A DNA stretch of 64,000 nt from the NCBI RefSeq assembly GCF_004801375.1, contig NZ_SSNZ01000010.1:1-64000 (forward strand), in the 5' to 3' direction. The notes beneath the pieces were generated by a model. The model was not told the DNA's origin, did not search any database, and was given only the letters and a program-made list of their open reading frames with translations. The translations under genes and the position numbers were made by a program. The stretch is from Flavobacterium supellecticarium. Its GTDB lineage: Bacteria > Bacteroidota > Bacteroidia > Flavobacteriales > Flavobacteriaceae. Of this stretch, positions 8,466 to 16,838 are shown piece by piece; the stretch's first letter is position 1; every line of letters begins with the position of its first letter.

Positions 8466-10451
8466 ATGAAATTTCAGGTAGTTTCCGAGTATAAGCCAAT
8501 GGGTGATCAACCACAGGCTATAGACAAACTGAGTAATGGAGTGAATAGTGGTGAACGGTACCAAACCCTTTTGGGAGTAACTGGTTCCGGAAAAACCTTT
8601 ACGGTGGCCAACGTGATTCAGGAAGTGCAGCGACCAACACTGGTACTCGCGCATAACAAGACACTGGCGGCACAGCTGTATTCGGAATTCAAACAGTTTT
8701 TTCCGAACAATGCGGTAGAATACTTCGTGTCGTACTACGACTATTACCAGCCGGAAGCCTTTATACCGGTAACCGGAACCTATATTGAAAAAGATCTGTC
8801 GATTAACGACGAACTGGAAAAGATGCGACTGAGTACGACTTCATCCCTGTTGTCGGGTAGGAGAGACGTATTGGTGGTCGCTTCAGTATCTTGTTTATAT
8901 GGTATTGGTAACCCGGTAGAATTTCAGAAAAACGTAGTTTCCATCGAACAGCATCAGGTCATTTCCCGAACAAAATTATTACACCGTTTAGTACAGAGTT
9001 TATACGCGCGTACGGAAGCCGAATTTACGCCGGGAACCTTTCGGATAAAAGGGGATACGGTGGAAGTATATCCGAGTTATGCCGATGATCCGTTTCGGAT
9101 TCACTTTTTTGGTGATGAAATTGAAGAAATCGAAGCCTTTGATCCGAAAACAGCGCAGGTAATCGAAAAATACGACAAACTAAATATCTATCCGGCCAAT
9201 ATGTTTGTAACGTCACCGGATGTATTGCAAAATGCAATCTGGGAAATTCAACAGGATTTGGTAAAACAGGTCGATTATTTTAAAGAAATCGGAAAACACC
9301 TCGAGGCCAAACGTCTGGAAGAGCGAACCAATTTTGACTTAGAAATGATTCGCGAATTGGGGTATTGTTCCGGTATCGAAAACTATTCCCGTTATCTGGA
9401 TGGACGAGCACCCGGAACACGACCGTTCTGTTTGCTGGATTACTTTCCGGATGATTTTCTGATGGTGGTCGACGAGAGTCACGTTACGATTTCTCAGGTG
9501 CATGCGATGTATGGTGGCGACCGTTCGCGTAAGGAAAATCTGGTCGAATATGGATTCCGTTTACCGGCGGCGATGGATAACCGTCCGTTAAAGTTTGAGG
9601 AATTTGAAAGCCTGCAAAATCAGGTGATTTACGTGTCGGCCACACCAGCCGATTACGAATTACAAAAATCGGAAGGAATTTATGTCGAACAAATTATCCG
9701 TCCGACCGGTTTGTTGGATCCGATAATTGAAGTACGTCCAAGTCAGAATCAGATTGACGACCTGATTGAGGAAATACAATTGCGTTGTGAAGCCGACGAA
9801 CGCGTATTGGTAACCACACTAACCAAACGTATGGCGGAAGAACTAGCCAAATACCTGACAAAAGTGTCCATACGTTGTCGTTATATCCATTCGGAAGTCG
9901 ATACGCTGGAACGGGTTGAAATCATGCAGGATTTGCGAAAAGGATTGTTTGATGTACTGATAGGAGTAAACCTCTTACGGGAAGGGTTGGATTTACCGGA
10001 AGTATCGCTGGTGGCCATTTTGGATGCCGATAAAGAAGGATTTCTGAGAAGTCACCGATCGCTGACACAAACCGTGGGACGTGCTGCGCGTAACGTAAAC
10101 GGTAAAGCGATCATGTATGCCGATAAGGTTACCGACAGTATGCAGAAAACGATCGATGAGACCAATTACCGTCGTACCAAACAGATGAACTATAACGATA
10201 AAAACAACATCGTTCCAAAAGGACTGAATAAAAAAATAGAAAGCGCGCTGACCAAAAACCAGTCGAGCTCCTACCAATATGAAGTGGCAGCCAAAGCGGC
10301 AGAACCGAATACGGCGTATCTGTCGAAAACGGAAATCGAAAAGCTGATTCGCGAAAAACGCAAGGCTATGGAAAAAGCCGCGAAAGATCTCGACTTTATG
10401 CAGGCGGCCAAATTACGAGACGAAATCAAAAGTTTACAGGAAAAAATATAA
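8466..10451 (+). CDS. uvrB: Excinuclease ABC subunit B
   Basis: The 661-residue damage-verification helicase-like subunit of nucleotide excision repair. Walker A GVTGSGKT is at residues 37-44. The beta-hairpin region (YYDYYQPEAFIP) that clamps DNA follows, then Walker B VVDESH near 334-339 and helicase motifs ending in VGRAARN. A C-terminal UVR domain (MQAAKLRDEI) contacts UvrA/UvrC. Length is standard. uvrA and uvrC are not in the window. Confidence 0.97.
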   Translation: MKFQVVSEYKPMGDQPQAIDKLSNGVNSGERYQTLLGVTGSGKTFTVANVIQEVQRPTLVLAHNKTLAAQLYSEFKQFFPNNAVEYFVSYYDYYQPEAFIPVTGTYIEKDLSINDELEKMRLSTTSSLLSGRRDVLVVASVSCLYGIGNPVEFQKNVVSIEQHQVISRTKLLHRLVQSLYARTEAEFTPGTFRIKGDTVEVYPSYADDPFRIHFFGDEIEEIEAFDPKTAQVIEKYDKLNIYPANMFVTSPDVLQNAIWEIQQDLVKQVDYFKEIGKHLEAKRLEERTNFDLEMIRELGYCSGIENYSRYLDGRAPGTRPFCLLDYFPDDFLMVVDESHVTISQVHAMYGGDRSRKENLVEYGFRLPAAMDNRPLKFEEFESLQNQVIYVSATPADYELQKSEGIYVEQIIRPTGLLDPIIEVRPSQNQIDDLIEEIQLRCEADERVLVTTLTKRMAEELAKYLTKVSIRCRYIHSEVDTLERVEIMQDLRKGLFDVLIGVNLLREGLDLPEVSLVAILDADKEGFLRSHRSLTQTVGRAARNVNGKAIMYADKVTDSMQKTIDETNYRRTKQMNYNDKNNIVPKGLNKKIESALTKNQSSSYQYEVAAKAAEPNTAYLSKTEIEKLIREKRKAMEKAAKDLDFMQAAKLRDEIKSLQEKI

Positions 10452-10454
10452 GTG

Positions 10455-10489
10455 TTTTGAAGAACGGCTAGTTATGCTGTTCTTCAAAA
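10455..10489. terminator. Inverted repeat between convergent uvrB and terB-like genes
   Basis: Arms TTTTGAAGAAC and GTTCTTCAAAA flank a 13-base loop. The right arm is inside the last codons of the minus-strand gene. It has no good T-run, so the terminator function is tentative. Confidence 0.4.
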
Positions 10490-10869
10490 GCACAAATCAG
10501 AAAAGCCGGTTCGACCATTCGGTTCGGCGATTGTTCCATGGCTTTTAACGTCTTCCGGATTCCCATTGGATTCAATCCCATTTTAATTCCGATTTCATTG
10601 ATCATCTTTATTTCGCGTTCGTGTAAAACATTGTCCACATGCATTAATAAAGCCAGGCGATAAAATTGCATCACGCGTTGGTGTTCGCTTTGAATTGGCA
10701 TAATGGCAGCACGTTTTTTAAAAAGCTCCAGAAAGAGTTCTTTTTCAATGGCCAGTTCTTCGGCAACAATCGCTAAAAAATCGTATTCACTATCGTGCAA
10801 CTCGCCATCAACAATGGCAAAAGCAATCATTTCAGATAAAAGACTTATTCGTTCCTCACGGGTATTCAT
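10468..10869 (-). CDS. TerB-like tellurite-resistance-family protein
   Basis: A small all-helical protein of 133 residues with the acidic AFAIVDGELHDSEYDFL segment and a later ENVLHEREI-like repeat typical of TerB-fold domains, often thought to bind metal. Role in the cell unknown. The longest frame starts at 10911, but an exact -7 box sits inside that extension, so the ATG at 10869 (MNTREERISLLSEM) is the likely start. It is divergent from the DUF1456 gene. Confidence 0.75.
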   Translation of the reverse strand: MNTREERISLLSEMIAFAIVDGELHDSEYDFLAIVAEELAIEKELFLELFKKRAAIMPIQSEHQRVMQFYRLALLMHVDNVLHEREIKMINEIGIKMGLNPMGIRKTLKAMEQSPNRMVEPAFLICAFEEQHN

Positions 10870-10885
10870 ATCGGGTATTTTTTTG

Positions 10886-10893
10886 CAAAAATA
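10886..10893 (-). promoter_or_regulatory. -7 box TATTTTTG for the terB-like gene
   Basis: Reads TATTTTTG on the minus strand, 16 bases before the ATG at 10869. It argues against the longer coding frame. Confidence 0.55.
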
Positions 10894-10933
10894 AATTAAA
10901 ATCAGATTCAAAACAGAGACCGTTGATTTTATG

Positions 10934-10941
10934 TATCTTTG
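10934..10941 (+). promoter_or_regulatory. -7 box TATCTTTG for the DUF1456/DUF4269 pair
   Basis: Exact TAnnTTTG match 17 bases before the ATG at 10959. It is back to back with the minus-strand box at 10886. Confidence 0.55.
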
Positions 10942-10958
10942 AACGATAATTTAGGACT

Positions 10959-11378
10959 ATGACGAATAATGATATTTTTAAAAAGCTTCGCGTGGCATTG
11001 CAGTTGCGTGATGATCAAATTGTGGAGATTTTAGAACTGGTTGATTTCAGAATATCCAAAGGAGAGATTGGAAATTTTTTCCGCAATGCCGACCATCCGA
11101 AGTTTATGGAATGTGGCGATCAGGTATTGCGTAACTTCCTGAACGGATTGGTGATTCACCTGAGAGGAACAAAAGAGAACCCTAAAAATCCAATGGAAGT
11201 ACTGGCGCAAAATAAAGAAGCGGTCAAAGCCGGAGGAAAATCGGAAGTAAAAGCGAAGGCACCACAAAAACCGGCAGCTAAAAAGCCAATGGGTAAAAAA
11301 CCGGTGTTTAAAGCGAAAAAACAAGAACCCGTAGTGGAAAAAATCCGCTTTAAAAACGGAAAGAATAAAAACGCGTAA
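10959..11378 (+). CDS. DUF1456 (YehS-like) family protein
   Basis: The 139-residue chain has the DUF1456 signature in its first ~75 residues: MTNNDIFKKLRVAL, LRDDQIVEILELV, and CGDQVLRNFLNGL. E. coli YehS is the known relative, of unknown function. The normally second repeat of the domain is replaced here by a basic low-complexity tail (Lys, Ala and Pro rich, residues ~85-139). That tail could bind nucleic acid, which is inference. The next gene starts one base after the stop, so they are probably cotranscribed. Confidence 0.8.
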   Translation: MTNNDIFKKLRVALQLRDDQIVEILELVDFRISKGEIGNFFRNADHPKFMECGDQVLRNFLNGLVIHLRGTKENPKNPMEVLAQNKEAVKAGGKSEVKAKAPQKPAAKKPMGKKPVFKAKKQEPVVEKIRFKNGKNKNA

Positions 11379-11379
11379 T

Positions 11380-11907
11380 TTGAGTGTATTTGATACGTTG
11401 GATTACCTGAAAAAGGGAAATGCACTACAGCAAAAAAGCTACGACCTTTTAACGAAACATGCTATTTTGGAACTGCTATCGGATTTTGATCCGATTCTGG
11501 TTGGAACCATTCCAATCGCTATTGCGATTGAATCGAGTGATCTGGACATCGCTTGTTATTGGAAAGACAAAAACGGTTTTATAGCGACGTTACACAAAGC
11601 ATTTTCTGGATATCCGGATTACTCTTGTCAGGAATTGGATCATGGCGCTATGGAAGCTATAGTGGCTAATTTCAGTATTGATGGCATTGCAATCGAAATC
11701 TTTGGACAAAATATTCCCACACGGGAACAAAACGGTTACCGGCATATGTTGATCGAACACCGGATTTTACAGGAAAGGGGAGCGGTATTTCGGGAAGCAG
11801 TTATTGCTTTAAAAAAGAGCGGAATCAAAACCGAACCGGCCTTTGCGCAACTTTTACAAATAGAAGGCGATCCGTATTTAGGATTGTTGGAATATAAAAA
11901 AGCCTGA
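11380..11907 (+). CDS. DUF4269 nucleotidyltransferase-like protein
   Basis: A 175-residue protein matching DUF4269. The pattern LVGTIPIAIAIESSDLDIAC resembles the G-x-S...D-x-D core of the nucleotidyltransferase fold. The activity is not shown. No ATG is available near the N-terminus; the frame begins with TTG one base after the preceding stop, consistent with translational coupling. The stop codon overlaps the start of the terminator hairpin. Confidence 0.75.
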   Translation: MSVFDTLDYLKKGNALQQKSYDLLTKHAILELLSDFDPILVGTIPIAIAIESSDLDIACYWKDKNGFIATLHKAFSGYPDYSCQELDHGAMEAIVANFSIDGIAIEIFGQNIPTREQNGYRHMLIEHRILQERGAVFREAVIALKKSGIKTEPAFAQLLQIEGDPYLGLLEYKKA

Positions 11908-11925
11908 GTTTTAAACTCAGGCTTT
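11899..11925. terminator. Bidirectional terminator between DUF4269 and sucC
   Basis: Stem AAAGCCTGAGTT / AACTCAGGCTTT around TTA, with A- and T-rich flanks. It begins inside the last codons of the DUF4269 gene. Confidence 0.75.
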
Positions 11926-11948
11926 ATAATTATATAACTTTTTATCAA

Positions 11949-13142
11949 TTATGATAAAGCAGCTTTTACTTGATCAGCGGCTTCCTGGAATTCAACAGCA
12001 GATAAAATTGGCATACCGGAATTGTCGATCAATTCTTTAGCAATTTCTGCGTTAGTTCCCTGTAAACGTACGATGATTGGCACTTTAATACTGTCACCCA
12101 TGTTTTTATATGCATCTACAACACCTTGTGCAACACGGTCACAACGAACGATACCACCAAAGATGTTAATTAAGATTGCTTTTACGTTTGGATCTTTTAA
12201 GATAATACGGAAAGCGGTTTCCACACGTTTTGCATCAGCAGTTCCTCCTACGTCAAGGAAGTTTGCCGGCTCAAAACCTGCATGTTTGATTAAGTCCATA
12301 GTAGCCATTGCTAATCCGGCACCGTTAACCATACATCCTACGTTACCGTCAAGGTCAACATAGTTTAATCCTACTTCTTTTGCTTCTACTTCAATTGGAT
12401 TTTCCTCACGGATATCACGCATTTCAGCATACGCTTTCTGACGGAATAATGCGTTATCGTCTAAAACAACTTTTGCATCTACCGCTAAAATTTTATTATC
12501 AGATGTTTTTAAAACCGGGTTGATTTCGAAAAGAGAAGCATCAGCACCAACATACGCATCGTATAAAGCGGCAACGAATTTCACCATATCTTTAAACGCA
12601 TCACCGGATAAACCTAAGTTAAAAGCGATTCTTCTAGCCTGGAAACCTTGTAAACCTACAGCAGGATCGATTTCTTCTGTAAAGATTAAATGAGGTGTTT
12701 TTTCAGCTACTTCTTCGATATCCATACCTCCTTCGGTAGAATACATGATCATGTTGCGTCCTTTACCTCTGTTTAATAAAACAGACATATAAAATTCTGA
12801 AGTTTCACTTTCACCAGGATAGTAAACATCTTCCGCAACCAATACTTTGTGTACTTTTTTACCTTCTGGCGGCGTTTGCGGCGTTACTAAATCCATTCCG
12901 ATGATTTGCCCGGCAATTTCCTGAACTTGCTCCAGGTTTTTAGCCAACTTAACACCACCACCTTTTCCACGACCACCGGCGTGAATTTGTGCTTTGATTA
13001 CATGCCATCCGGTTCCGGTTTCGGCAGTTAGTTGTTTTGCTTTTGCTACAGCTTCCTCGGCATTGTTAGCAACATAACCACGTTGTACTCTAACACCGTG
13101 ACTAGCTAATATTTCTTTACCTTGATATTCGTGTAAATTCAT
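11949..13142 (-). CDS. sucC: Succinyl-CoA ligase (ADP-forming) beta subunit
   Basis: The 397-residue TCA-cycle subunit that binds nucleotide and succinate and couples succinyl-CoA cleavage to ATP formation. It begins MNLHEYQGKEIL, has the ATP-grasp lysine/glycine segment GGRGKGGGVK, the magnesium/nucleotide region FEINPVLKT, and the C-terminal flavodoxin-like domain with NIFGGIVRCD. Full length. sucD is not adjacent, so the two subunits are encoded apart. Confidence 0.96.
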   Translation of the reverse strand: MNLHEYQGKEILASHGVRVQRGYVANNAEEAVAKAKQLTAETGTGWHVIKAQIHAGGRGKGGGVKLAKNLEQVQEIAGQIIGMDLVTPQTPPEGKKVHKVLVAEDVYYPGESETSEFYMSVLLNRGKGRNMIMYSTEGGMDIEEVAEKTPHLIFTEEIDPAVGLQGFQARRIAFNLGLSGDAFKDMVKFVAALYDAYVGADASLFEINPVLKTSDNKILAVDAKVVLDDNALFRQKAYAEMRDIREENPIEVEAKEVGLNYVDLDGNVGCMVNGAGLAMATMDLIKHAGFEPANFLDVGGTADAKRVETAFRIILKDPNVKAILINIFGGIVRCDRVAQGVVDAYKNMGDSIKVPIIVRLQGTNAEIAKELIDNSGMPILSAVEFQEAADQVKAALS

Positions 13143-13176
13143 AATTGGATACGTTTAGCTTTATTATAAAGTGCCA

Positions 13177-13184
13177 CAAAAATA
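13177..13184 (-). promoter_or_regulatory. -7 box TATTTTTG of sucC
   Basis: Exact TAnnTTTG on the minus strand, 34 bases before the sucC ATG. Confidence 0.5.
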
Positions 13185-13311
13185 GCAAACTTGATTTAAA
13201 GTGCCTAATTAAATTTAGATGAGTTTACGATTATGGGATTAAAATAAAGCACTTTGACTGTTTTTTATTTTGAACGGAGTCTTAAGCACTGTTGAATCGG
13301 ATAGAAATTAA

Positions 13312-13340
13312 AAAACGCCTTCCTTTCGGAAAGCGTTTTG
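13312..13340 (-). terminator. Terminator of the peroxiredoxin operon
   Basis: Imperfect stem AAAACGCCTTCC / GGAAAGCGTTTT with a TTTC loop, flanked by an A-run that reads as T on the minus strand. Confidence 0.6.
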
Positions 13341-13363
13341 TATTACAATTTGGAGCGTCGGGT

Positions 13364-13621
13364 TTATTTGTCGATCGAACCCAGAACCCGCTTCATAAAA
13401 CTGTTTAAAGCTTCTTTTTTATCGGTTCCTTCTTTGACCATTTTGTGTACTTCCAATGCGCCATACATATTGGAGATTAACTCCCCGATTACGTCCAGTT
13501 CTTCGTCTTTTAACGACGGAACTTCGGTTAAGGCTTCCAGTACTTCGATGGTTTCGATAAGGTAGTCTTGGTCGTTCTCTTCGATAAACTGTGTAAGTTG
13601 TTTAATTACAGGTAATTTCAT
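13364..13621 (-). CDS. Small conserved acidic protein (DUF6952-like)
   Basis: An 85-residue acidic helical protein without signal peptide or cysteines, beginning MKLPVIKQLTQFIEEND. I recognise it as a small Flavobacteriia protein that recurs after thioredoxin/peroxiredoxin genes. The DUF number is from memory and uncertain. It is 2 bases downstream of the thioredoxin gene and ends the operon, so a role in peroxide defence or thiol balance is a context inference only. Confidence 0.65.
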   Translation of the reverse strand: MKLPVIKQLTQFIEENDQDYLIETIEVLEALTEVPSLKDEELDVIGELISNMYGALEVHKMVKEGTDKKEALNSFMKRVLGSIDK

Positions 13622-13623
13622 AA

Positions 13624-13932
13624 TTAAGCGATTTCATTTACCAATTCCGACAACACTTCTGCTTTATTGGTTTGCGATTGGTTGACCAAAGCACCGTTTA
13701 CGAAAGTAGCAAAAGTAGGCAGGTTGCTCACATTAGCCAGTTTTCGGGATTCCGGTGAATTTTCGGCATCAACCAATACAAAAGTGATATTTTCTTTTTC
13801 GGAAGCCAGTTTTTTAAATTTTGGCTTCATGATACGGCAGTTTCCACACCAGGAAGCAGAAAATTGTACCACTACTTTTTCGTTAGCACTCACTAACTCC
13901 TGTAGTTTATCTTCATTTAATTCAATTAACAT
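13624..13932 (-). CDS. Thioredoxin-family protein with CGNC active site
   Basis: A 102-residue single-domain thioredoxin without signal peptide, so cytosolic. The active site reads SWCGNC instead of the classic WCGPC; the cis-proline loop is NLPTFATF. Replacing Pro by Asn between the cysteines normally changes redox potential, so it may be a dedicated reductant for the peroxiredoxin upstream. It is the middle gene of a three-gene operon. Confidence 0.9.
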   Translation of the reverse strand: MLIELNEDKLQELVSANEKVVVQFSASWCGNCRIMKPKFKKLASEKENITFVLVDAENSPESRKLANVSNLPTFATFVNGALVNQSQTNKAEVLSELVNEIA

Positions 13933-13951
13933 AGCAATTTTTTTTAAAGAA

Positions 13952-14587
13952 TTAGTTATTTAAGTAGTTTGCAACACCTTCTCTGGTAGCAAACATCGCT
14001 TCTTTTCCTTCTTCCCAGTTAGCAGGACAAACTTCACCTTTAGTCTGAACGTGCGTATAAGCATCGATAAGACGTAGGTACTCGTTTACGTTTCTACCAA
14101 GTGGCATATCGTTTACACTTTCGTGGAAAATTTTTCCGGTTTCATCTACTAAATACGTAGCACGGTAGGTTACGTTAGAACCTTCGATAATAACCGTATC
14201 CAAATCGTCATTGTAATTCGCTGTTTCGATATCTAAAATACCTAAGATGTTAGCAAGGTTACGGGTTGTATCCGCTAAGATCGGGTAGGTAACACCTTCG
14301 ATACCACCATTATTTTTTGGTGTATTTAACCAGGCAAAGTGTACTTCGTTAGTATCGCAAGAAGCACCGATTACGATCGTGTTTCTTTTTTCGAATTCAG
14401 GTAAAGCAGCTTGGAAGGCGTGTAATTCAGTTGGACAAACAAAAGTAAAGTCTTTTGGATACCAAAATAATAATACTTTTTTGTTGTTTTTAGTTGCTTC
14501 TTCGAAGATGTTGATTTTTAAATTATCACCCATTTCAGAGATAGCGTCAATTGCAATGCTTGGAAATTTTTTACCTACTAATGACAT
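13952..14587 (-). CDS. Typical 2-Cys peroxiredoxin (AhpC/Prx family)
   Basis: A 211-residue peroxidase reducing hydrogen peroxide and organic peroxides. The peroxidatic cysteine is in DFTFVCPTE near residue 50 and the resolving cysteine in GEVCPANW near residue 170. The chain is longer than E. coli AhpC but usual for the Bacteroidota Prx group. It heads the operon with the CGNC thioredoxin and the small protein; no ahpF is present, so the thioredoxin probably recycles it. An exact -7 box lies 40 bases upstream. Confidence 0.93.
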   Translation of the reverse strand: MSLVGKKFPSIAIDAISEMGDNLKINIFEEATKNNKKVLLFWYPKDFTFVCPTELHAFQAALPEFEKRNTIVIGASCDTNEVHFAWLNTPKNNGGIEGVTYPILADTTRNLANILGILDIETANYNDDLDTVIIEGSNVTYRATYLVDETGKIFHESVNDMPLGRNVNEYLRLIDAYTHVQTKGEVCPANWEEGKEAMFATREGVANYLNN

Positions 14588-14627
14588 AATTTTAATGAAT
14601 TTTAAAGATTATTATTTTTTTGCAGTA

Positions 14628-14635
14628 CAAAAGTA
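14628..14635 (-). promoter_or_regulatory. -7 box TACTTTTG of the peroxiredoxin operon
   Basis: Exact TAnnTTTG on the minus strand, 40 bases before the peroxiredoxin ATG. No clear OxyR-type site was recognised in the 265-bp divergent region. Confidence 0.5.
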
Positions 14636-14763
14636 GCCAATTCTTAGCGGACCTTTGTATTAAGTTTGATTATTATTTTTTATTTTAATATAAATAAAAC
14701 CTATCTGTATCTATGGATTTTACTTTATTTACCAGAGAACCGACAATTTATAAATTGGTTTTA

Positions 14764-14771
14764 TATATTTG
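14764..14771 (+). promoter_or_regulatory. -7 box TATATTTG of the permease operon
   Basis: Exact TAnnTTTG match about 80 bases before the permease ATG, in the divergent region shared with the peroxiredoxin operon. Confidence 0.45.
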
Positions 14772-14852
14772 TTTTTATTAGCAGAAAAAAAAATTACGGT
14801 TTAATTTATTGTTAATAATCCTAAAACTAACCGATTACGCACAAAATAATTT

Positions 14853-16805
14853 ATGAGTTTTTCCAATTTATTTCGAAAAAAATCCGTTGATGCCATATTA
14901 AAGCAGGTAAAAAAGAATGAAGCCGATGGTCACGGAGCCCTTGGTAAGCATTTAACGACAAGGGATTTAACCGCATTTGGAATTGCGGCCATAGTAGGAG
15001 CCGGGATTTTCAGTACGATTGGAAAGGCGAGTTCCGACGGTGGTCCGGCCGTTATCTTTTTATTCCTTTTTACGGCGCTGGCCTGTGGATTTGCTGCTTT
15101 TGCCTATGCTGAGTTTGCTTCGATGGTACCCGTTTCGGGTAGTGCCTATACCTATTCGTATGTCGCTTTTGGCGAATTAATCGCCTGGATTATCGGTTGG
15201 GCGTTGATTATGGAATATGCGATTGGAAATATTACTGTTGCGATTTCCTGGAGTGACTATTTTACCGGGCTGCTCGCAAGTGGTGGCATACACCTGCCAC
15301 AATGGATACAAATGGATTACCTGACGGCTTCCAACGGTTATGCCGAAGCTACCGCATTAATGCAGGGCGGAAAGTCCTTTGAAAATCTGAGTGCAGCGTT
15401 ACAGGCGGCTCATGAGGCCTGGACGACGTCGCCGGTTATCGGTTCGTTTCACTTTGTAGCCGATCTTCCTGCATTATTGATCATTATAATTATTACCTGG
15501 CTGGTATACCGCGGAATGAAAGAATCCCGTAATGCCAGTAACCTGATGGTGGTCGTTAAACTGGCCATTATTTTATTGGTTATTGCTGTAGGGGTGTTTT
15601 ATGTGGATACCGAAAACTGGAATCCGTTTGCACCCAATGGTATTAATGGTGTTTTAAAAGGTGTTTCGGCGGTTTTCTTTGCTTATATCGGATTTGATGC
15701 CATCTCAACTACGGCTGAAGAATGTAAAAATCCACAAAGGGATTTACCACGTGGAATGATGTGGGCCATCGTAATTTGTACGATACTATATATTGTAATT
15801 GCATTGGTATTAACCGGAATGGTTAACTATAAGGAATTGAATGTAGGCGATCCGCTGGCATTTGTATTTGAAAAACTGGATCTGAAATGGTTGTCCGGTA
15901 TTATCGCTGTAAGTGCGGTTGTGGCGATGGCAAGCGTATTGTTGGTGTTTCAGATGGGACAACCGCGAATCTGGATGAGTATGAGTCGTGACGGATTATT
16001 GCCAAAGCGTTTTTCGAAAGTACATCCAAAATACAAAACGCCTTCTTATGCCACCATCGTAACCGGTTTTGTAGTAGCGATACCGGCTTTATTTTTAAAC
16101 CTTACAATGGTGACCGATTTATGTAGTATCGGTACTTTATTTGCTTTTGTATTGGTATGTGCCGGTGTTTTGGTGTTACAGGATAAAAAAGACATTCCGA
16201 GAGGAAAGTTTAAAACACCCTATATCAATGCGAAATATATTGCGCCGGTATTGGTAATCGCAGGTTTGGTATTCGCCTTTACTGTGAATAAAAAGGCGAC
16301 TATGGATTTTATTACCAATGTGCCGCAGGTTAACGAGCCGTCGGCTATTGTAACGGCTTTAACGAAAGAAGAAGCCACCGGAGTATACAATCAGTTATTA
16401 CAGGGAGATAAAGCGCATATCGCTAAGGAAACGCAGGATTTAGAACATATTCTAAGTAATTATAAAGAAGAGGATGCCGGTAAATATGCAGAAATGGTTG
16501 CCGGATTACCGATAAAAGACTCGGTAAAATATGAAAGCGGATTGGCTTTATTTCAGCATAAAATCCCGATGTGGATCTTTTTTATCGTGTTGATCGGATT
16601 AACCGTTTGGGCGTATAGAAAGAATTTGTCGCTGATTCCGCTTTTAGGATTAGTGTGCTGTTTGTATATGATGGCGGAACTAAGCGTATGGAACTGGATT
16701 TATTTCACAATCTGGTTGTTGATCGGACTGGCTATCTATTTTGGCTATAGTCAGAAAAACAGTAAGCTAAACTTTAATAAAATTGAGCCGACACTAAACG
16801 ATTAA
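14853..16805 (+). CDS. APC-superfamily amino acid permease (CAT-like)
   Basis: This 650-residue inner-membrane transporter has about 12-14 hydrophobic segments. The first contains the APC substrate-binding stretch IVGAGIFSTIG, followed by FAYAEFASMVPVSGSAYTYSY, which places it near the cationic amino acid transporter group. Two soluble insertions are odd: one of ~60 residues after the third to fourth segment (with GGKSFENLSAALQAAHEAW) and one of ~75 residues before the last helices (EEATGVYNQLLQGDKAHIAKE). Substrate not decidable. The sugar-kinase-like gene follows after 33 bases. Confidence 0.88.
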   Translation: MSFSNLFRKKSVDAILKQVKKNEADGHGALGKHLTTRDLTAFGIAAIVGAGIFSTIGKASSDGGPAVIFLFLFTALACGFAAFAYAEFASMVPVSGSAYTYSYVAFGELIAWIIGWALIMEYAIGNITVAISWSDYFTGLLASGGIHLPQWIQMDYLTASNGYAEATALMQGGKSFENLSAALQAAHEAWTTSPVIGSFHFVADLPALLIIIIITWLVYRGMKESRNASNLMVVVKLAIILLVIAVGVFYVDTENWNPFAPNGINGVLKGVSAVFFAYIGFDAISTTAEECKNPQRDLPRGMMWAIVICTILYIVIALVLTGMVNYKELNVGDPLAFVFEKLDLKWLSGIIAVSAVVAMASVLLVFQMGQPRIWMSMSRDGLLPKRFSKVHPKYKTPSYATIVTGFVVAIPALFLNLTMVTDLCSIGTLFAFVLVCAGVLVLQDKKDIPRGKFKTPYINAKYIAPVLVIAGLVFAFTVNKKATMDFITNVPQVNEPSAIVTALTKEEATGVYNQLLQGDKAHIAKETQDLEHILSNYKEEDAGKYAEMVAGLPIKDSVKYESGLALFQHKIPMWIFFIVLIGLTVWAYRKNLSLIPLLGLVCCLYMMAELSVWNWIYFTIWLLIGLAIYFGYSQKNSKLNFNKIEPTLND

Positions 16806-16838
16806 AAAGTTTATAAAAGACGAATAACACACAACAGG

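Noticed and set aside
8298..8654. 118-codon minus frame spanning the DUF389 end and uvrB start
   Set aside because: It covers two well-supported plus-strand genes and the uvrB promoter; no recognisable protein features.
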